The notes beneath the pieces are model-generated. The model saw nothing but the letters and a program-made list of their open reading frames with translations, was not told the origin of the DNA and did not search any database. From Methanospirillum lacunae (GTDB lineage: Archaea; Halobacteriota; Methanomicrobia; Methanomicrobiales; Methanospirillaceae): a stretch of DNA of 32,221 nt. The position numbers and the translations under genes are program-made. The DNA is taken from positions 1-32,221 of the forward strand of contig NZ_QGMY01000021.1 in assembly GCF_003173355.1 (NCBI RefSeq). The letters are read 5' to 3'. Below, one piece after another: positions 1 through 8,448 of the stretch (the stretch's first letter is position 1; every line of letters starts with the position of its first letter).

Positions 1-34
1 TTGCAACATCGCTGTTCACAGTTCGGGCTCCCAT
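1..34 (-). CDS. Possible 5' end of a gene leaving the window at the left edge
   Basis: On the minus strand an ATG at 34 opens a frame that stays open to base 1 (reads MGARTVNSDVA). A TATA-like element, GGTATATAACC on the minus strand at about 65-75, lies close to 30-35 bases upstream, which would suit a leaderless or short-leader transcript. A second in-frame ATG lies upstream at 58. Only 11 codons are visible, so no family can be named and the call is tentative. Confidence 0.25.
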   Translation of the reverse strand, partial: MGARTVNSDVA

Positions 35-562
35 CAAACGGCCTCTTATGTTGAACATTAAAGGTTATATACCTTTCCAGGCATCTACCCTCGCAGTTCA
101 ACAAAACAACCGCGTTACACGCTCGTGGTGAGCGTGGGATACAATAATAGATCACTAGCACATATAATTGTTTCTCATGCGCTGAGTGAGAGAACACGAA
201 AGTTTACAGGAAATAGACCCAAATACTGCAAAATTTAAAAAAATATTAAATGAATTTATCTTGTCATTTTAAGAAAATATTCGAAATTTTTGAGATTAAT
301 ATTCAATATCTAGAGAGACTAGAGGTCTCATGAGCGCAGATAGCATACTGACTATACTGCTGAATGACAAGGGAAGAATCAACACTTGCCCACCTGCATG
401 AATAAGTTTCACGCGACCAAGATGACCTTGAATACTGAAAAAAAATCTCAAACCGGGTGAAGAGAAAATTTAAACGAACATATGTTATTCACGAAAACCT
501 CTTTTTTTGCTGGCGGTTTTATCGATTAAATACGAAGGAGAAAAAATACAATATTAACAGTT
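35..562. other. Intergenic region at left edge with hairpins and a tiny ORF
   Basis: AT-rich stretch without a recognisable gene. It contains a perfect 7-bp stem, CACGCTC (118-124) with GAGCGTG (130-136) around a 5-base loop. A second small stem, GAGAC / GTCTC, lies near 315-329. It is followed by an ATG at 330 that opens a 23-codon frame ending at 401 (begins MSADSILTILLNDKGR), with AGAGGT just upstream. The tiny frame resembles the start of a helix-turn-helix regulator that has been cut off, but it is too short to call. The last part (480-562) is the leader of the marC-like gene. Confidence 0.4.
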
Positions 563-1240
563 ATGAATTCAGATATCGGGTACCTGGTAGGAGCAGTTGG
601 AACCTTCTTTGCTATCCTTGATCCTTTCGGCAATCTTCCTTTTTTTATTGCATATACCAAAAACATTGATCATTCTACTAGGAAGAAAACCGCCCTTACA
701 TTATCAACGTTCATTTTTTTCGCCATGGCATTCTTTCTCTTTTCAGGACAAGCGGTTCTGAATTTCTTTGCTATTTCAATACCCGCGTTTCAAATTGCTG
801 GGGGAATTATTCTCTTCGGAGTAGGTTTATCGATGATGAGTGGAACCCACACCACCACCATGAACCAGATTATTGGCGATACAGGAACTGGAGGTTCAAT
901 CACAAATACCGAATCCATACTTCCAAAAATAATAATCCCACTTGGGATCCCACTTTATGTAGGACCTGGATCAATTGCTGCTGCAGTTCTTTTTGGCAGT
1001 AATGCACCCTCATCAATAGCATTTCTCGGTGGATTACTGATTATATTCAGTATTGTTCTGATTATCACTATTCTCAACCTCAGTTCAGATCTGCTAGTCC
1101 AGCTCCTTGGAAGGCAGGGAGTTGAGATATTAGTCAGATTGATGGGATTAATTCTGTCAGCAATCGCAGTGCAATTAACACTGGAAGGGATTACGGGAGC
1201 GATTATTCATACCATTATTCCTGCTATAAACGGAATATAA
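563..1240 (+). CDS. MarC family integral membrane protein
   Basis: 225 residues, the usual length of the MarC/UPF0056 family. The sequence is made of about six hydrophobic segments (roughly residues 5-27, 42-63, 68-90, 125-147, 153-175, 195-220). The N-terminal segment holds the family-type FAILDPFGNLPFF stretch. The family sits in the cytoplasmic membrane; its substrate is not established, and older links to antibiotic resistance have not held up. The gene stands alone, and no partner is obvious. The ATG at 563 has only a distant GGAG (537-540), so translation may be leaderless or weak. A run of eight T at 1452-1459 downstream could end its transcript. Confidence 0.85.
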   Translation: MNSDIGYLVGAVGTFFAILDPFGNLPFFIAYTKNIDHSTRKKTALTLSTFIFFAMAFFLFSGQAVLNFFAISIPAFQIAGGIILFGVGLSMMSGTHTTTMNQIIGDTGTGGSITNTESILPKIIIPLGIPLYVGPGSIAAAVLFGSNAPSSIAFLGGLLIIFSIVLIITILNLSSDLLVQLLGRQGVEILVRLMGLILSAIAVQLTLEGITGAIIHTIIPAINGI

Positions 1241-1480
1241 ACTAAACTCAACCTTTGTTCTCACAAATTAATCCACCTTTATCAGGCGAGTTTTACAAGG
1301 TTCCTGTAAGCCTTCAGAGATTATGATTATCATCAATCACAGTAGGAAAATTAAGTTTCGTCAGATTGAGTAGCAGGAATATGTGATAAAAAAAGCGATA
1401 GGATAATTTCAATCAAATCCCTCTTATCAAAGACACACAATTTTCGGGAACTTTTTTTTGATTCCAGTAAATCTTCTCAT

Positions 1481-2296
1481 CTATCTGGCCCAGATAATGG
1501 TCCCTACATTCTCACCGATAATTGCCCGGGTTATCATCCCTTTTTTGTGCCCATTAACGATCTGTATACATGGAATGCTACGTGACTCAAGCATAATCTC
1601 AAGGAGTTTCCGCTCAAGAACGAGATCTTCCATATCCATCTCGATTAGTTCACTTGCAGTAATCTCTGGAATCAGTTCCGCATCCGGATATTTAAGTGGA
1701 TGTTTGTCATACAGACCGTCAACATTTTTAGCGAGAATACAGCGCTTGGCTCCGAGCACTTCAGCTGCCAGGAATGCACCAGTATCAGTCCTATGTGGGG
1801 GGATACCACCATTTGAGCGTTCAGATGGGTGTTCATATAGACCATATGGCGGTGTACCATGAGTTACAGGGAGTGCCCCCATTGCGAGAAGTGTTGGTAG
1901 TTCTAAAAGATCAGTTGTGTGAATTCGTTTGGCCTGCCATGGTGAAAGAAGTGTTGCCATCATGAGAGCGTTCTGTTCTGATATCTTGCTGGTTAGTTCA
2001 GCTAGAACACCAGTTGGCATCCCAAGGTCAAGTCCGATGTCCATCATATGTCGAACTCTTACTCCCCCACCGGTGATAACAAGCATCTGATGGTGTTCAG
2101 AAAGAGAACCCAGTTCTTCGACAAGAGGCAGGACCACATCACGACCGTAATCGATAATACCATGCCCGCCTATCTTAACTACATTCAGCTCAGGAAGGAT
2201 TCTGACCAGAGGACGTTCTTTATACTTCTCAAATAGTTGTTTTCTGACCAGAGTCTCGCCCTGGAGTTTGTTTGGAATGTCATGTCTCTCGTGCAT
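1481..2296 (-). CDS. Molybdenum storage protein-like amino acid kinase fold protein
   Basis: 271 residues in the amino-acid-kinase (UMP kinase-like) superfamily. Features resembling the Azotobacter molybdenum storage protein alpha subunit are the glycine-rich VVKIGGHG near the N-terminus, VITGGGVRVRHM, the IPPHRTDTGAFLAAEVLGA stretch, and a C-terminal VNGHKKG..GTIIWAR. In that protein the fold binds ATP and packs polyoxomolybdate or tungstate clusters in a hexameric cage. The start is the ATG at 2296, which has GAGGTG at 2301-2306; upstream in-frame TTG at 2308 overlaps that ribosome binding site and is unlikely. A TATA-like ATCTATATAAC (minus strand, 2328-2338) fits a short leader. Only one MoSto-like gene is seen, whereas Azotobacter has two subunits. 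A plain UMP-kinase-like enzyme is the main alternative. The context of Mo/W genes favours storage. Confidence 0.75.
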   Translation of the reverse strand: MHERHDIPNKLQGETLVRKQLFEKYKERPLVRILPELNVVKIGGHGIIDYGRDVVLPLVEELGSLSEHHQMLVITGGGVRVRHMMDIGLDLGMPTGVLAELTSKISEQNALMMATLLSPWQAKRIHTTDLLELPTLLAMGALPVTHGTPPYGLYEHPSERSNGGIPPHRTDTGAFLAAEVLGAKRCILAKNVDGLYDKHPLKYPDAELIPEITASELIEMDMEDLVLERKLLEIMLESRSIPCIQIVNGHKKGMITRAIIGENVGTIIWAR

Positions 2297-2327
2297 ACGG
2301 CACCTCAATAGTATTAAGTAGATTGAA

Positions 2328-2338
2328 GTTATATAGAT
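2328..2338 (-). promoter_or_regulatory. TATA-box-like element for the MoSto-like gene
   Basis: The minus strand reads ATCTATATAAC about 32-42 bases before the ATG at 2296. This would place transcription start near 2307, just before the GAGGTG ribosome binding site. The element is partly symmetric and could also serve the rightward gene at 2411. Confidence 0.4.
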
Positions 2339-2410
2339 ACATTTGCTGACATAACAGTTGGTATATCCAGCTGTTTGTTGTCACAAAGAATTACCAAGAG
2401 GGTGAATCAA

Positions 2411-2614
2411 ATGAAAATTTACATAAGGGAACGTCAGAAAGTCGGGGAGGGCGTCAGACAACCACAGTTCAGAGTTGTTGCTGTTACTGGAGGACAGCTC
2501 CAGATCGAAGCGACTCACTTTAGAAAAGTTGAGATCGAAATGATCGCAAAAGATGTCGGCGCTGAACTCATATACCTTGAACAGGTTCCTGATGATCAGA
2601 AGAAGAAACACTAA
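2411..2614 (+). CDS. Small conserved-looking hypothetical protein, 67 aa
   Basis: I do not recognise the family. The protein is basic, begins MKIYIRERQKVGEGVRQPQF and ends in a lysine-rich tail. It alternates hydrophobic residues (RVVAVTGGQLQIEA, then an EIEMIAK helix), suggesting a small beta-rich domain with one helix. The start at 2411 is chosen because GAGGGTGA lies at the right distance upstream; the frame extends further upstream to 2375 but without a better signal. It is followed 47 bases later by another small gene on the same strand and may be cotranscribed with it. Confidence 0.65.
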   Translation: MKIYIRERQKVGEGVRQPQFRVVAVTGGQLQIEATHFRKVEIEMIAKDVGAELIYLEQVPDDQKKKH

Positions 2615-2661
2615 TTTTTTCAAAACACTTGTATCTTTGAATAATAAATAGTGAGAGAGGT

Positions 2662-3009
2662 ATGCCAACTCTTTCGGTTGATATTTTATTTAAGGCGGCT
2701 GTACAACTATTTTTTACTGAGGAACATGCTATCAGCCTGACCTTTACTGATAAGGGAATTCGGATCAGATTTCCAACGACAAGGAGGCTGGCAGAATATC
2801 TTAACGTCCCACATTATTACATTCTTCCCTATTTTGCAATGATGGAAGAGCAGGAACTGGTTACCCGTGAAGAACGGGTAGGTATCCACACGACCAATGA
2901 GGGGTCGATGAAGATAATCAGGATCATGAAAGAAGATTTTTTCAAAGAAAGCATCCATCTTCTTGGACCAGAAATATTTGAACAGATCTGTAAACAATCA
3001 GAAAACTGA
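2662..3009 (+). CDS. Small putative winged-helix protein, 115 aa
   Basis: Family not recognised by name. After an N-terminal helix, the part TRRLAEYLNVPHYYILPYF, then MMEEQELVTREERVGIHTT, reads like a recognition helix followed by the strand-turn-strand wing of a winged-helix DNA-binding domain. A further helical stretch at the C-terminus may dimerise. The ATG at 2662 is preceded by GAGAGAGG. It probably forms a two-gene unit with the 67-residue protein upstream. A regulatory role is inference only; no target is evident. Confidence 0.65.
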   Translation: MPTLSVDILFKAAVQLFFTEEHAISLTFTDKGIRIRFPTTRRLAEYLNVPHYYILPYFAMMEEQELVTREERVGIHTTNEGSMKIIRIMKEDFFKESIHLLGPEIFEQICKQSEN

Positions 3010-3488
3010 ATCCATAAAAAAGATATGGCATTTTGAGGATGCTCTGATCATGCCCGATATGTGCATGGGAAGTATCCAGGGTATCTATTTTTGCAGTGAA
3101 CATGCTCGTTGTTAAACGAGTACATATTGTAACACATCATGATATTTATAATTACTTAAATATTACAACAATCTTGATGAATAGAGTAGTAAAGTGTGAT
3201 TATTGTAAATAAAAAATTCTTATTTTTCTAAAATTCTAAGTATGTTTTTGCGCGGACATACCTCATCTTATTATATCCTTCCATTACTCCCAAAAATTCC
3301 TTTTTTTAATTTACATTTTATCTCTTTTGAGAAATCAACTCATGTGTACAAAAATATGGATAAAATAGAATTTTTTAGATTTTGACACACAGTACGAAGA
3401 AATTGCCTACACTGCAAACATAATATAACTTAAGTTTATTTAACCATATGTTAAAATTCAATGATCTTGAAAGTTCACATGATAGTTG
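3010..3488. other. AT-rich intergenic region upstream of the first substrate-binding protein
   Basis: No gene is visible. A 6-bp hairpin CTCGTT (3105-3110) / AACGAG (3115-3120) with a GTTA loop could end the transcript of the small upstream genes. The perfect palindrome AACTTAAGTT at 3427-3436 is followed by TTTATTTAA, a possible TATA element about 45-55 bases before the next start. The related word TTTAAGTT occurs twice upstream of tupA, so a shared regulator is conceivable. Confidence 0.4.
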
Positions 3489-4562
3489 ATGAAGATGAGT
3501 GGAAAATTTCAGGTAACCCGTTCAAGTTGGTTACTAACACTTCTAGTCTGCCTGATCTGTAGTATCGGAATAGTAACTGCAGATACAGGAACAGCAGCCG
3601 GATCTACACAAACAGTTACCGATATGACGGGCAACTCAGTTCAGATACCAGCCACAATCGACCGTGTCGCTGATTTCTGGAACGCACACAACGAAGTAGT
3701 TCTTATGCTCGGTGCCGGAGATAAACTCGTTGCTACAACGTCTCTCGTTCATGGTATGCCTCTCTTTAATAAAGTGTACCCAAGAATAGGAACCCTTCCT
3801 GCTCCGTTTGACTCAACCACTAAAGAAGTGACTGTTGAAGATGTAATTAATGCAAAACCCGATGTAGCAATCTTCTCTGATGGTATGAATAAGAGTGCAG
3901 AAAAACTCACGGAAGTCGGAATTCCTTCACTTGTATTCTACTTTACAACATTTGATGATTTGAAGAAATGCTTCCTCCTCACTGGAACTATCCTTGGTGA
4001 TGGTGCTAAAGAGAAAGCTGAAAAATACAACGATTATCTGGACACAAAATTAGCGGAGATTAAAGGAGTCACTTCAAAGATACCTGAAGACAAAAAATTA
4101 AGCGTTCTCCACCTTAACAGTCTGAAACCATTACAGGCTGATGGAAATAAGACTCTTATTGACACCTGGATTAACGTTGCTGGTGGAACCAACGCTGCAG
4201 GGAAAGATCTTTCCGGAAACATGAAATCTGTGACAATTGAGCAGATACAATCATGGAATCCAGATGTAATCATCATGATGGGAACGACAAAGGATAAAGA
4301 AACAGTCATGAATGATCCACAGTGGAAAGATCTCAAGGCAGTAAAGGATGGTCACGTCTATCTCAATCCAAAGGGTGTATTCTACTGGGATCGCTATGGT
4401 GCAGAAGAAGCTCTTCAGATTCAGTGGGCAGCAAAGACATTGTACCCTGATCTCTTCAAGGACCTCGATATCAAGGATGTACTCAAGAAGTTCTACACAG
4501 AGTTCTTTGATTACAACCTGACCGATGATGATATTAATTCCATCATGAACCCAACAGAGTAA
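3489..4562 (+). CDS. ABC transporter substrate-binding protein (BtuF/FepB/MolA-like)
   Basis: 357 residues of the TroA-type (COG0614-like) helical-backbone binding protein fold. It has an N-terminal signal peptide (hydrophobic WLLTLLVCLICSIGIVTA, likely cleaved before DTG). The VTDMTGNSVQIP strand typical of this fold follows, then the lobe linked by a long helix, and a C-terminal KDGHVYLNPKGVFYWDRYG motif. No lipobox and no C-terminal membrane anchor are evident. The family captures ferric siderophores, corrinoids and, in Haemophilus MolA, molybdate or tungstate; with Mo/W genes around, an oxyanion ligand is plausible but unproven. No permease or ATPase lies beside it. The start codon could be ATG 3489 or ATG 3495; neither has a clear ribosome binding site. 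A paralogue lies at 5557. Confidence 0.8.
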   Translation: MKMSGKFQVTRSSWLLTLLVCLICSIGIVTADTGTAAGSTQTVTDMTGNSVQIPATIDRVADFWNAHNEVVLMLGAGDKLVATTSLVHGMPLFNKVYPRIGTLPAPFDSTTKEVTVEDVINAKPDVAIFSDGMNKSAEKLTEVGIPSLVFYFTTFDDLKKCFLLTGTILGDGAKEKAEKYNDYLDTKLAEIKGVTSKIPEDKKLSVLHLNSLKPLQADGNKTLIDTWINVAGGTNAAGKDLSGNMKSVTIEQIQSWNPDVIIMMGTTKDKETVMNDPQWKDLKAVKDGHVYLNPKGVFYWDRYGAEEALQIQWAAKTLYPDLFKDLDIKDVLKKFYTEFFDYNLTDDDINSIMNPTE

Positions 4563-4565
4563 ATA

Positions 4566-4594
4566 GGATTTTAATCCCAGATTTTTTCCTTTTT
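4566..4594 (+). terminator. Terminator after the first substrate-binding protein
   Basis: A short stem GGAT (4566-4569) / ATCC (4574-4577) is followed by T6 (4582-4587) and T5 (4590-4594), directly after the stop codon at 4562. T-rich tracts are sufficient for archaeal RNA polymerase termination, so this probably separates the first binding protein from the methyltransferase gene. Confidence 0.5.
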
Positions 4595-4676
4595 AACAAA
4601 AAAATTGATGAATAACTAAATAAACAGATTCTCAACCCTGTAGGCTGTTAAACTAAATTTTAAGGTGTGATATCTG

Positions 4677-5545
4677 ATGAGATCACTCATTAACTGGGAT
4701 GAACTCAGGAATTTAACCCGTCCATCGATTTTTTCAAAAATGAGTGATGAAGAACAGAAAAATCTGTGGAATAATGAGGCTGATTATTATAATCACCTTA
4801 TAAATATGGAACATCAAGGCACTCTTAATGCCCTGCGGTGTGTCCCTATTTTACCAACAGATTCTGTTCTGGATGTAGGCTGTGGGCCTGGACGCATTAC
4901 TTCACAATTAGCAAAATTGCAGGGGAAGTAACTGCACTGGATATTTCTGAAAAAATGATGAAAAAGTGCAAAGAAAAAATCGAGGGCTATCCACATGTTC
5001 AAACTATTTTAATGGATTGGAATGAAGCAGAACCAGATGTCAATCTTCTACGACATGATATTGTGATTGCTTCCAGATCAATTGCAGGAGAAGATATTAA
5101 GAAACTCTGTAGTTTCGCTAAAAAGTTTGTTGTTCTTATTGGTTGGGCAAATGCCCCAAGTATTCCAGAAATCAGAAGTGCTCTCTTTGATAGTGCTCGC
5201 AAAAGTGGGTATGTAATCAGACATATCCCCATTAATCATGACCGAAGATTGCAGTACAATCTGCAATATAATCTGGTTTATGATCTTGGATATGAACCTA
5301 ATATCAACATCGTCCGGGATGGATTTGAAAGATGCTATAAGTCAAAAGATGATGCATATGCCGATCTTCAGCATTTGATATCTGATCCGGATGAACTGAA
5401 TCAGGATATTTACAAAAGAAATGTCGATAAATACCTGACATATACTCCTGAATCAGGGTATCGATTCTATTTCGAGACTCGTACATTTGTCATGTGGTGG
5501 GAGACATATCCAAAACAATTCTTGAATCATGAATTTATATCGTGA
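4677..5545 (+). pseudogene. Class I SAM-dependent methyltransferase, frameshifted
   Basis: Two frames join into one methyltransferase of about 289 residues. The first frame starts at ATG 4677 (AGGTG upstream) and carries the SAM-binding motif VLDVGCGPGRITSQLAK, then stops at 4929-4931. The second frame continues with GEVTALDISEKMMKKC, the expected next strand and helix of the Rossmann fold, and runs to TGA 5543-5545. The break lies in the A4 run at 4913-4916: one extra A would restore a continuous frame. The rest of the second frame is intact, so the lesion is recent or a sequencing error. Only 11 bases separate its stop from the next binding-protein gene, so the two are probably one operon. 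Its substrate is unknown. Confidence 0.75.
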
Positions 5546-5556
5546 GGTGTATCATA

Positions 5557-6651
5557 ATGGAATTTAGACGATTATACGTACTATTTACAGTAATTCTGCT
5601 CTGCATTCTTGTTACAAGTGTATGTGCAGGGACGGATTCATTGAAACAATCGGGATCAACACATACAATAACTGATATGGCAGGGGCAGAAGTGACAATC
5701 CCTACCAGCATCACAAAAGTGGTGAATTTGTGGCCTGCTTCAAATTCAGTTATGCTATGTATGGGAGCTGGTGATCTGCTCGCGGGTACAATGGACATTA
5801 CCAAGCAAAATTATTGGTCACAACTCGTGTATCCAAACATTGTGAATGTTCCAACTGTTTCAGATAATGCTGAAGAACTAATGAAGATAAATCCGGATCT
5901 CATAATTACTCCAAGCAAAGAAACAGCAGAGAAATTACGTGGTCTGGGACTTCCAGCGGTCTATCTGTATTTCAGCGATTACGACTCAATGAAAAAAGCG
6001 TTTACACTTCTTGGAGATATCCTCGGAGGAGATTATGTCAACAAAGCGAAAAAATGGAGTGATCTTGTAGACAGTCAGACTACCACTGTTAAATCATCTA
6101 TTGGAGATATCTCTGAATCAGACCGCCCTGTTGTCTATTATATTCAAGGTCAGACAAACCAGGGATTGTATACAACATTTGCTGCTAAATCCATAATGAA
6201 TGATTGGATAAGCATAGCAGGTGGAGAATTTGCTTCTAAAAAACTTGAACTTGATAAAAACGGTGCTGTAACTCCTGAAGCTATTCTTAGTTTAAATCCT
6301 GATATTATCATCATCGGAGGATTTGCAGAGCATGATCTTTACAATGAACTCATGAATTCTTCAGAATGGAAAGATATCAAGGCAGTAAAAAATAACAGAG
6401 TATATATCAATCCAAACGGGTTATTCCCATGGGAGCGGTTTGGTATGGAGAGTGCGTTACAGATCCCATTCGCTGCATCAGTGATTCATCCAGATTTGTT
6501 CAAAGTCAATCTTGTTGATGAAGTAAAAAAATTCTATACAGATTTTGTTGGTATTGATCTTACTGACAAACAGGCTCAATACATGATTGACGGGTATGGT
6601 CCAAATGGTGAGGAGTATAAGAACACAGGGTCAAGTCACCCACATTCTTAA
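5557..6651 (+). CDS. ABC transporter substrate-binding protein (BtuF/FepB/MolA-like), paralogue
   Basis: 364 residues, a paralogue of the protein at 3489. It shares the ITDMAGAEVTIP strand, a LWPASNSVMLCMGAGD stretch matching FWNAHNEVVLMLGAGD, the NPDIIIIGG strand, and the INPNGLFPWERFGMESALQI motif. A signal peptide is visible (YVLFTVILLCILVTSVCA, likely cleaved before GTD), again without a lipobox or C-terminal anchor. The start is ATG 5557, because GAGGTG at 5544-5549 is well placed; the upstream GTG at 5542 overlaps that signal. It follows the methyltransferase gene by 11 bases. The ligand is unknown; ferric chelate, corrinoid or Mo/W oxyanion are all possible, the last favoured only by context. 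Confidence 0.8.
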   Translation: MEFRRLYVLFTVILLCILVTSVCAGTDSLKQSGSTHTITDMAGAEVTIPTSITKVVNLWPASNSVMLCMGAGDLLAGTMDITKQNYWSQLVYPNIVNVPTVSDNAEELMKINPDLIITPSKETAEKLRGLGLPAVYLYFSDYDSMKKAFTLLGDILGGDYVNKAKKWSDLVDSQTTTVKSSIGDISESDRPVVYYIQGQTNQGLYTTFAAKSIMNDWISIAGGEFASKKLELDKNGAVTPEAILSLNPDIIIIGGFAEHDLYNELMNSSEWKDIKAVKNNRVYINPNGLFPWERFGMESALQIPFAASVIHPDLFKVNLVDEVKKFYTDFVGIDLTDKQAQYMIDGYGPNGEEYKNTGSSHPHS

Positions 6652-6657
6652 TTTTTT
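6650..6657 (+). terminator. T-rich terminator between convergent genes
   Basis: A T7 tract directly at the stop codon of the second binding-protein gene, in the 27-base gap before the 3' end of the convergent aldehyde ferredoxin oxidoreductase gene. No strong stem is seen; the T tract alone is typical of archaeal termination. Confidence 0.4.
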
Positions 6658-6678
6658 TCCCAGATTGAACAGTTACTT

Positions 6679-8448
6679 TTACTCTGACTGCGCCGGGCCA
6701 GTTCCTGACGATAAAAGTAAATTTTCATACGTCTCGATACCTTTTCTGATATCTTTTTCTGATATAAGTCCTGTACCAGATGGGTGTGTAGTGATTCGAG
6801 AGGGAATTCTCATATTCCTGAAACTAAATCCTTCTCTGAATTTAAATTGATACTTTTCATAAAGGATCTGTTTTCCAAGCAAGACCAAATCATCAATGGT
6901 TTTTGAAATTCCACTTACTTCTAAACATTTTTGCACCATCTCTTCAGAATAAACCCCTCTTGCAAAGAAGCAGATCACCAGACTTGCCAAAATCTGGCGC
7001 CATGCCTCTTCATTATACAATTGAGTTGCTATCTCTTCAGGAGTACTTTGTTTGGGTTTTTGATCCACACTGTATCCAGCACTGTCCAGGTGACTATGAC
7101 GGGCTCCGGTCAGGTACCCGATGATAGCAGCAAGACCCGTGTGATACCCGGGCATCTCATTTTTCCCAAATGCTAATGCATATTCTGATCCTCCATACAG
7201 TTGAGATGTATAGTCAACACCTTTTCCAAGGTTTTTATAGAATGGAATCTGCTGGTCAGCAAGATTTTTAAAAAACTGCATATAACTGGAGGTATCTCCA
7301 AATTCCAGCTCAATTCCTCCTGTCATATCAGAAGTAATAAGACCATTTTTCATCGCTTCTGTTACATAAGCGGCCACTACTCCAGAAGACATGGCATCCA
7401 TTCCCGTTCCTTCTATCTCGTCAATGAGTGAGAGAACCTGTTTGGGATTGGCGATTCCAAGTGTAAATCCAAGAGAGTAAATGAGTTCGTAATCGTAACA
7501 GACAGAAGTTGTCTTGAAAAAGTAAGGATCATGTGGATATGATGTCCGAAGTTGAGCCAGGTGGATACAACTTACCGGGCAATGAGAACATGCAAGTCTT
7601 CTTGCAAGATAATTACTTACAAACTCTTCTCCTGTAAGTTGATCTGATTTCTCTAATTGGGAAGTTGTCAGATTTTTTATTGGAATTGAACCCAGGGATT
7701 TAAGTGGCAGAACGTTTACAGCAGTCCCAACATCGTGGTATTTCTTCATTATGGGGGATTTGGTAACCGCATCAAAGATTTGATCATAAAGTAACCGATA
7801 CCCTTTGATATTATTCACAGGAATTGCAGCGTCACCAGAAATTACTATTGCTTTTAGTAATTTAGACCCAAAAACAGCACCCAGACCCATTCTTCCAAAG
7901 TGACGGTAGGTTTCAGATGTTACTGCAGCATATCGGACAAGTTGTTCTCCGGCTCTTCCAATTCGAAGAATCGTGCGAGTTCCCGGATTTCCATCAATTG
8001 TTCGGATTATCCTGGCGATAGTATCTCCCCTTGCCATTCCCCAGAGACTCCGGGCATCAAGAAACTGAACATCATTATGTGTAATAGAAAGGTAGACCGG
8101 CTGTGAAGATTTGCCGGTAATTACAATTGCACCAAATCCGGCCATCCTTATAGACGTCGCAGTTCTCCCCCCTGCATGGCTCTCTCCTAAATTCCCTGTC
8201 AGAGGAGATTTGAACATGGCTACACATTTGGATGCAAGAGGAAATAGAGCAGATAATGATCCAACTGCTAAAATTATTGGATTATCAGGACCAAGCGGAT
8301 CAGTACCTTTCGGACAGAATTCATGTAATAGACGAATCGCAACACCTGCTCCCCCAATTCTTTCTTCAAACAGAGAAGTTCTCTCTTCAATCCGAAATGT
8401 TTTCGAAGAAAGATCGATAATGAGGAGACGGGATAGATTCGGATCCAT
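6679..8448 (-). CDS. aor: Aldehyde ferredoxin oxidoreductase family tungstoenzyme
   Basis: 589 residues, usual length for the AOR family, which oxidises aldehydes to acids with a tungsto-bispterin and one [4Fe-4S] cluster. Visible hallmarks are the N-terminal LLIIDLSSKTFRIEE, IGGAGVAIRLL, the pterin-binding SPLTGNLGESHAGG, HFGRMGLGAVFGSKLLKAI, the cluster ligands CSHCPVSC near residue 290, and a fourth Cys in SLVICFFARGVY toward the C-terminus. The physiological aldehyde cannot be read from the sequence; members include AOR, FOR, GAPOR and WOR types. Its ATG directly follows the TAA of the ferredoxin gene (no spacing), so the two are translationally coupled and the ferredoxin is the likely electron partner. 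Confidence 0.92.
   Translation of the reverse strand: MDPNLSRLLIIDLSSKTFRIEERTSLFEERIGGAGVAIRLLHEFCPKGTDPLGPDNPIILAVGSLSALFPLASKCVAMFKSPLTGNLGESHAGGRTATSIRMAGFGAIVITGKSSQPVYLSITHNDVQFLDARSLWGMARGDTIARIIRTIDGNPGTRTILRIGRAGEQLVRYAAVTSETYRHFGRMGLGAVFGSKLLKAIVISGDAAIPVNNIKGYRLLYDQIFDAVTKSPIMKKYHDVGTAVNVLPLKSLGSIPIKNLTTSQLEKSDQLTGEEFVSNYLARRLACSHCPVSCIHLAQLRTSYPHDPYFFKTTSVCYDYELIYSLGFTLGIANPKQVLSLIDEIEGTGMDAMSSGVVAAYVTEAMKNGLITSDMTGGIELEFGDTSSYMQFFKNLADQQIPFYKNLGKGVDYTSQLYGGSEYALAFGKNEMPGYHTGLAAIIGYLTGARHSHLDSAGYSVDQKPKQSTPEEIATQLYNEEAWRQILASLVICFFARGVYSEEMVQKCLEVSGISKTIDDLVLLGKQILYEKYQFKFREGFSFRNMRIPSRITTHPSGTGLISEKDIRKGIETYENLLLSSGTGPAQSE

Noticed and set aside
4913-4919. Programmed -1 frameshift in the methyltransferase gene
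   Set aside because: A AAA TTG is not a canonical X XXY YYZ slippery site and no downstream pseudoknot is obvious; a plain single-base loss is simpler.
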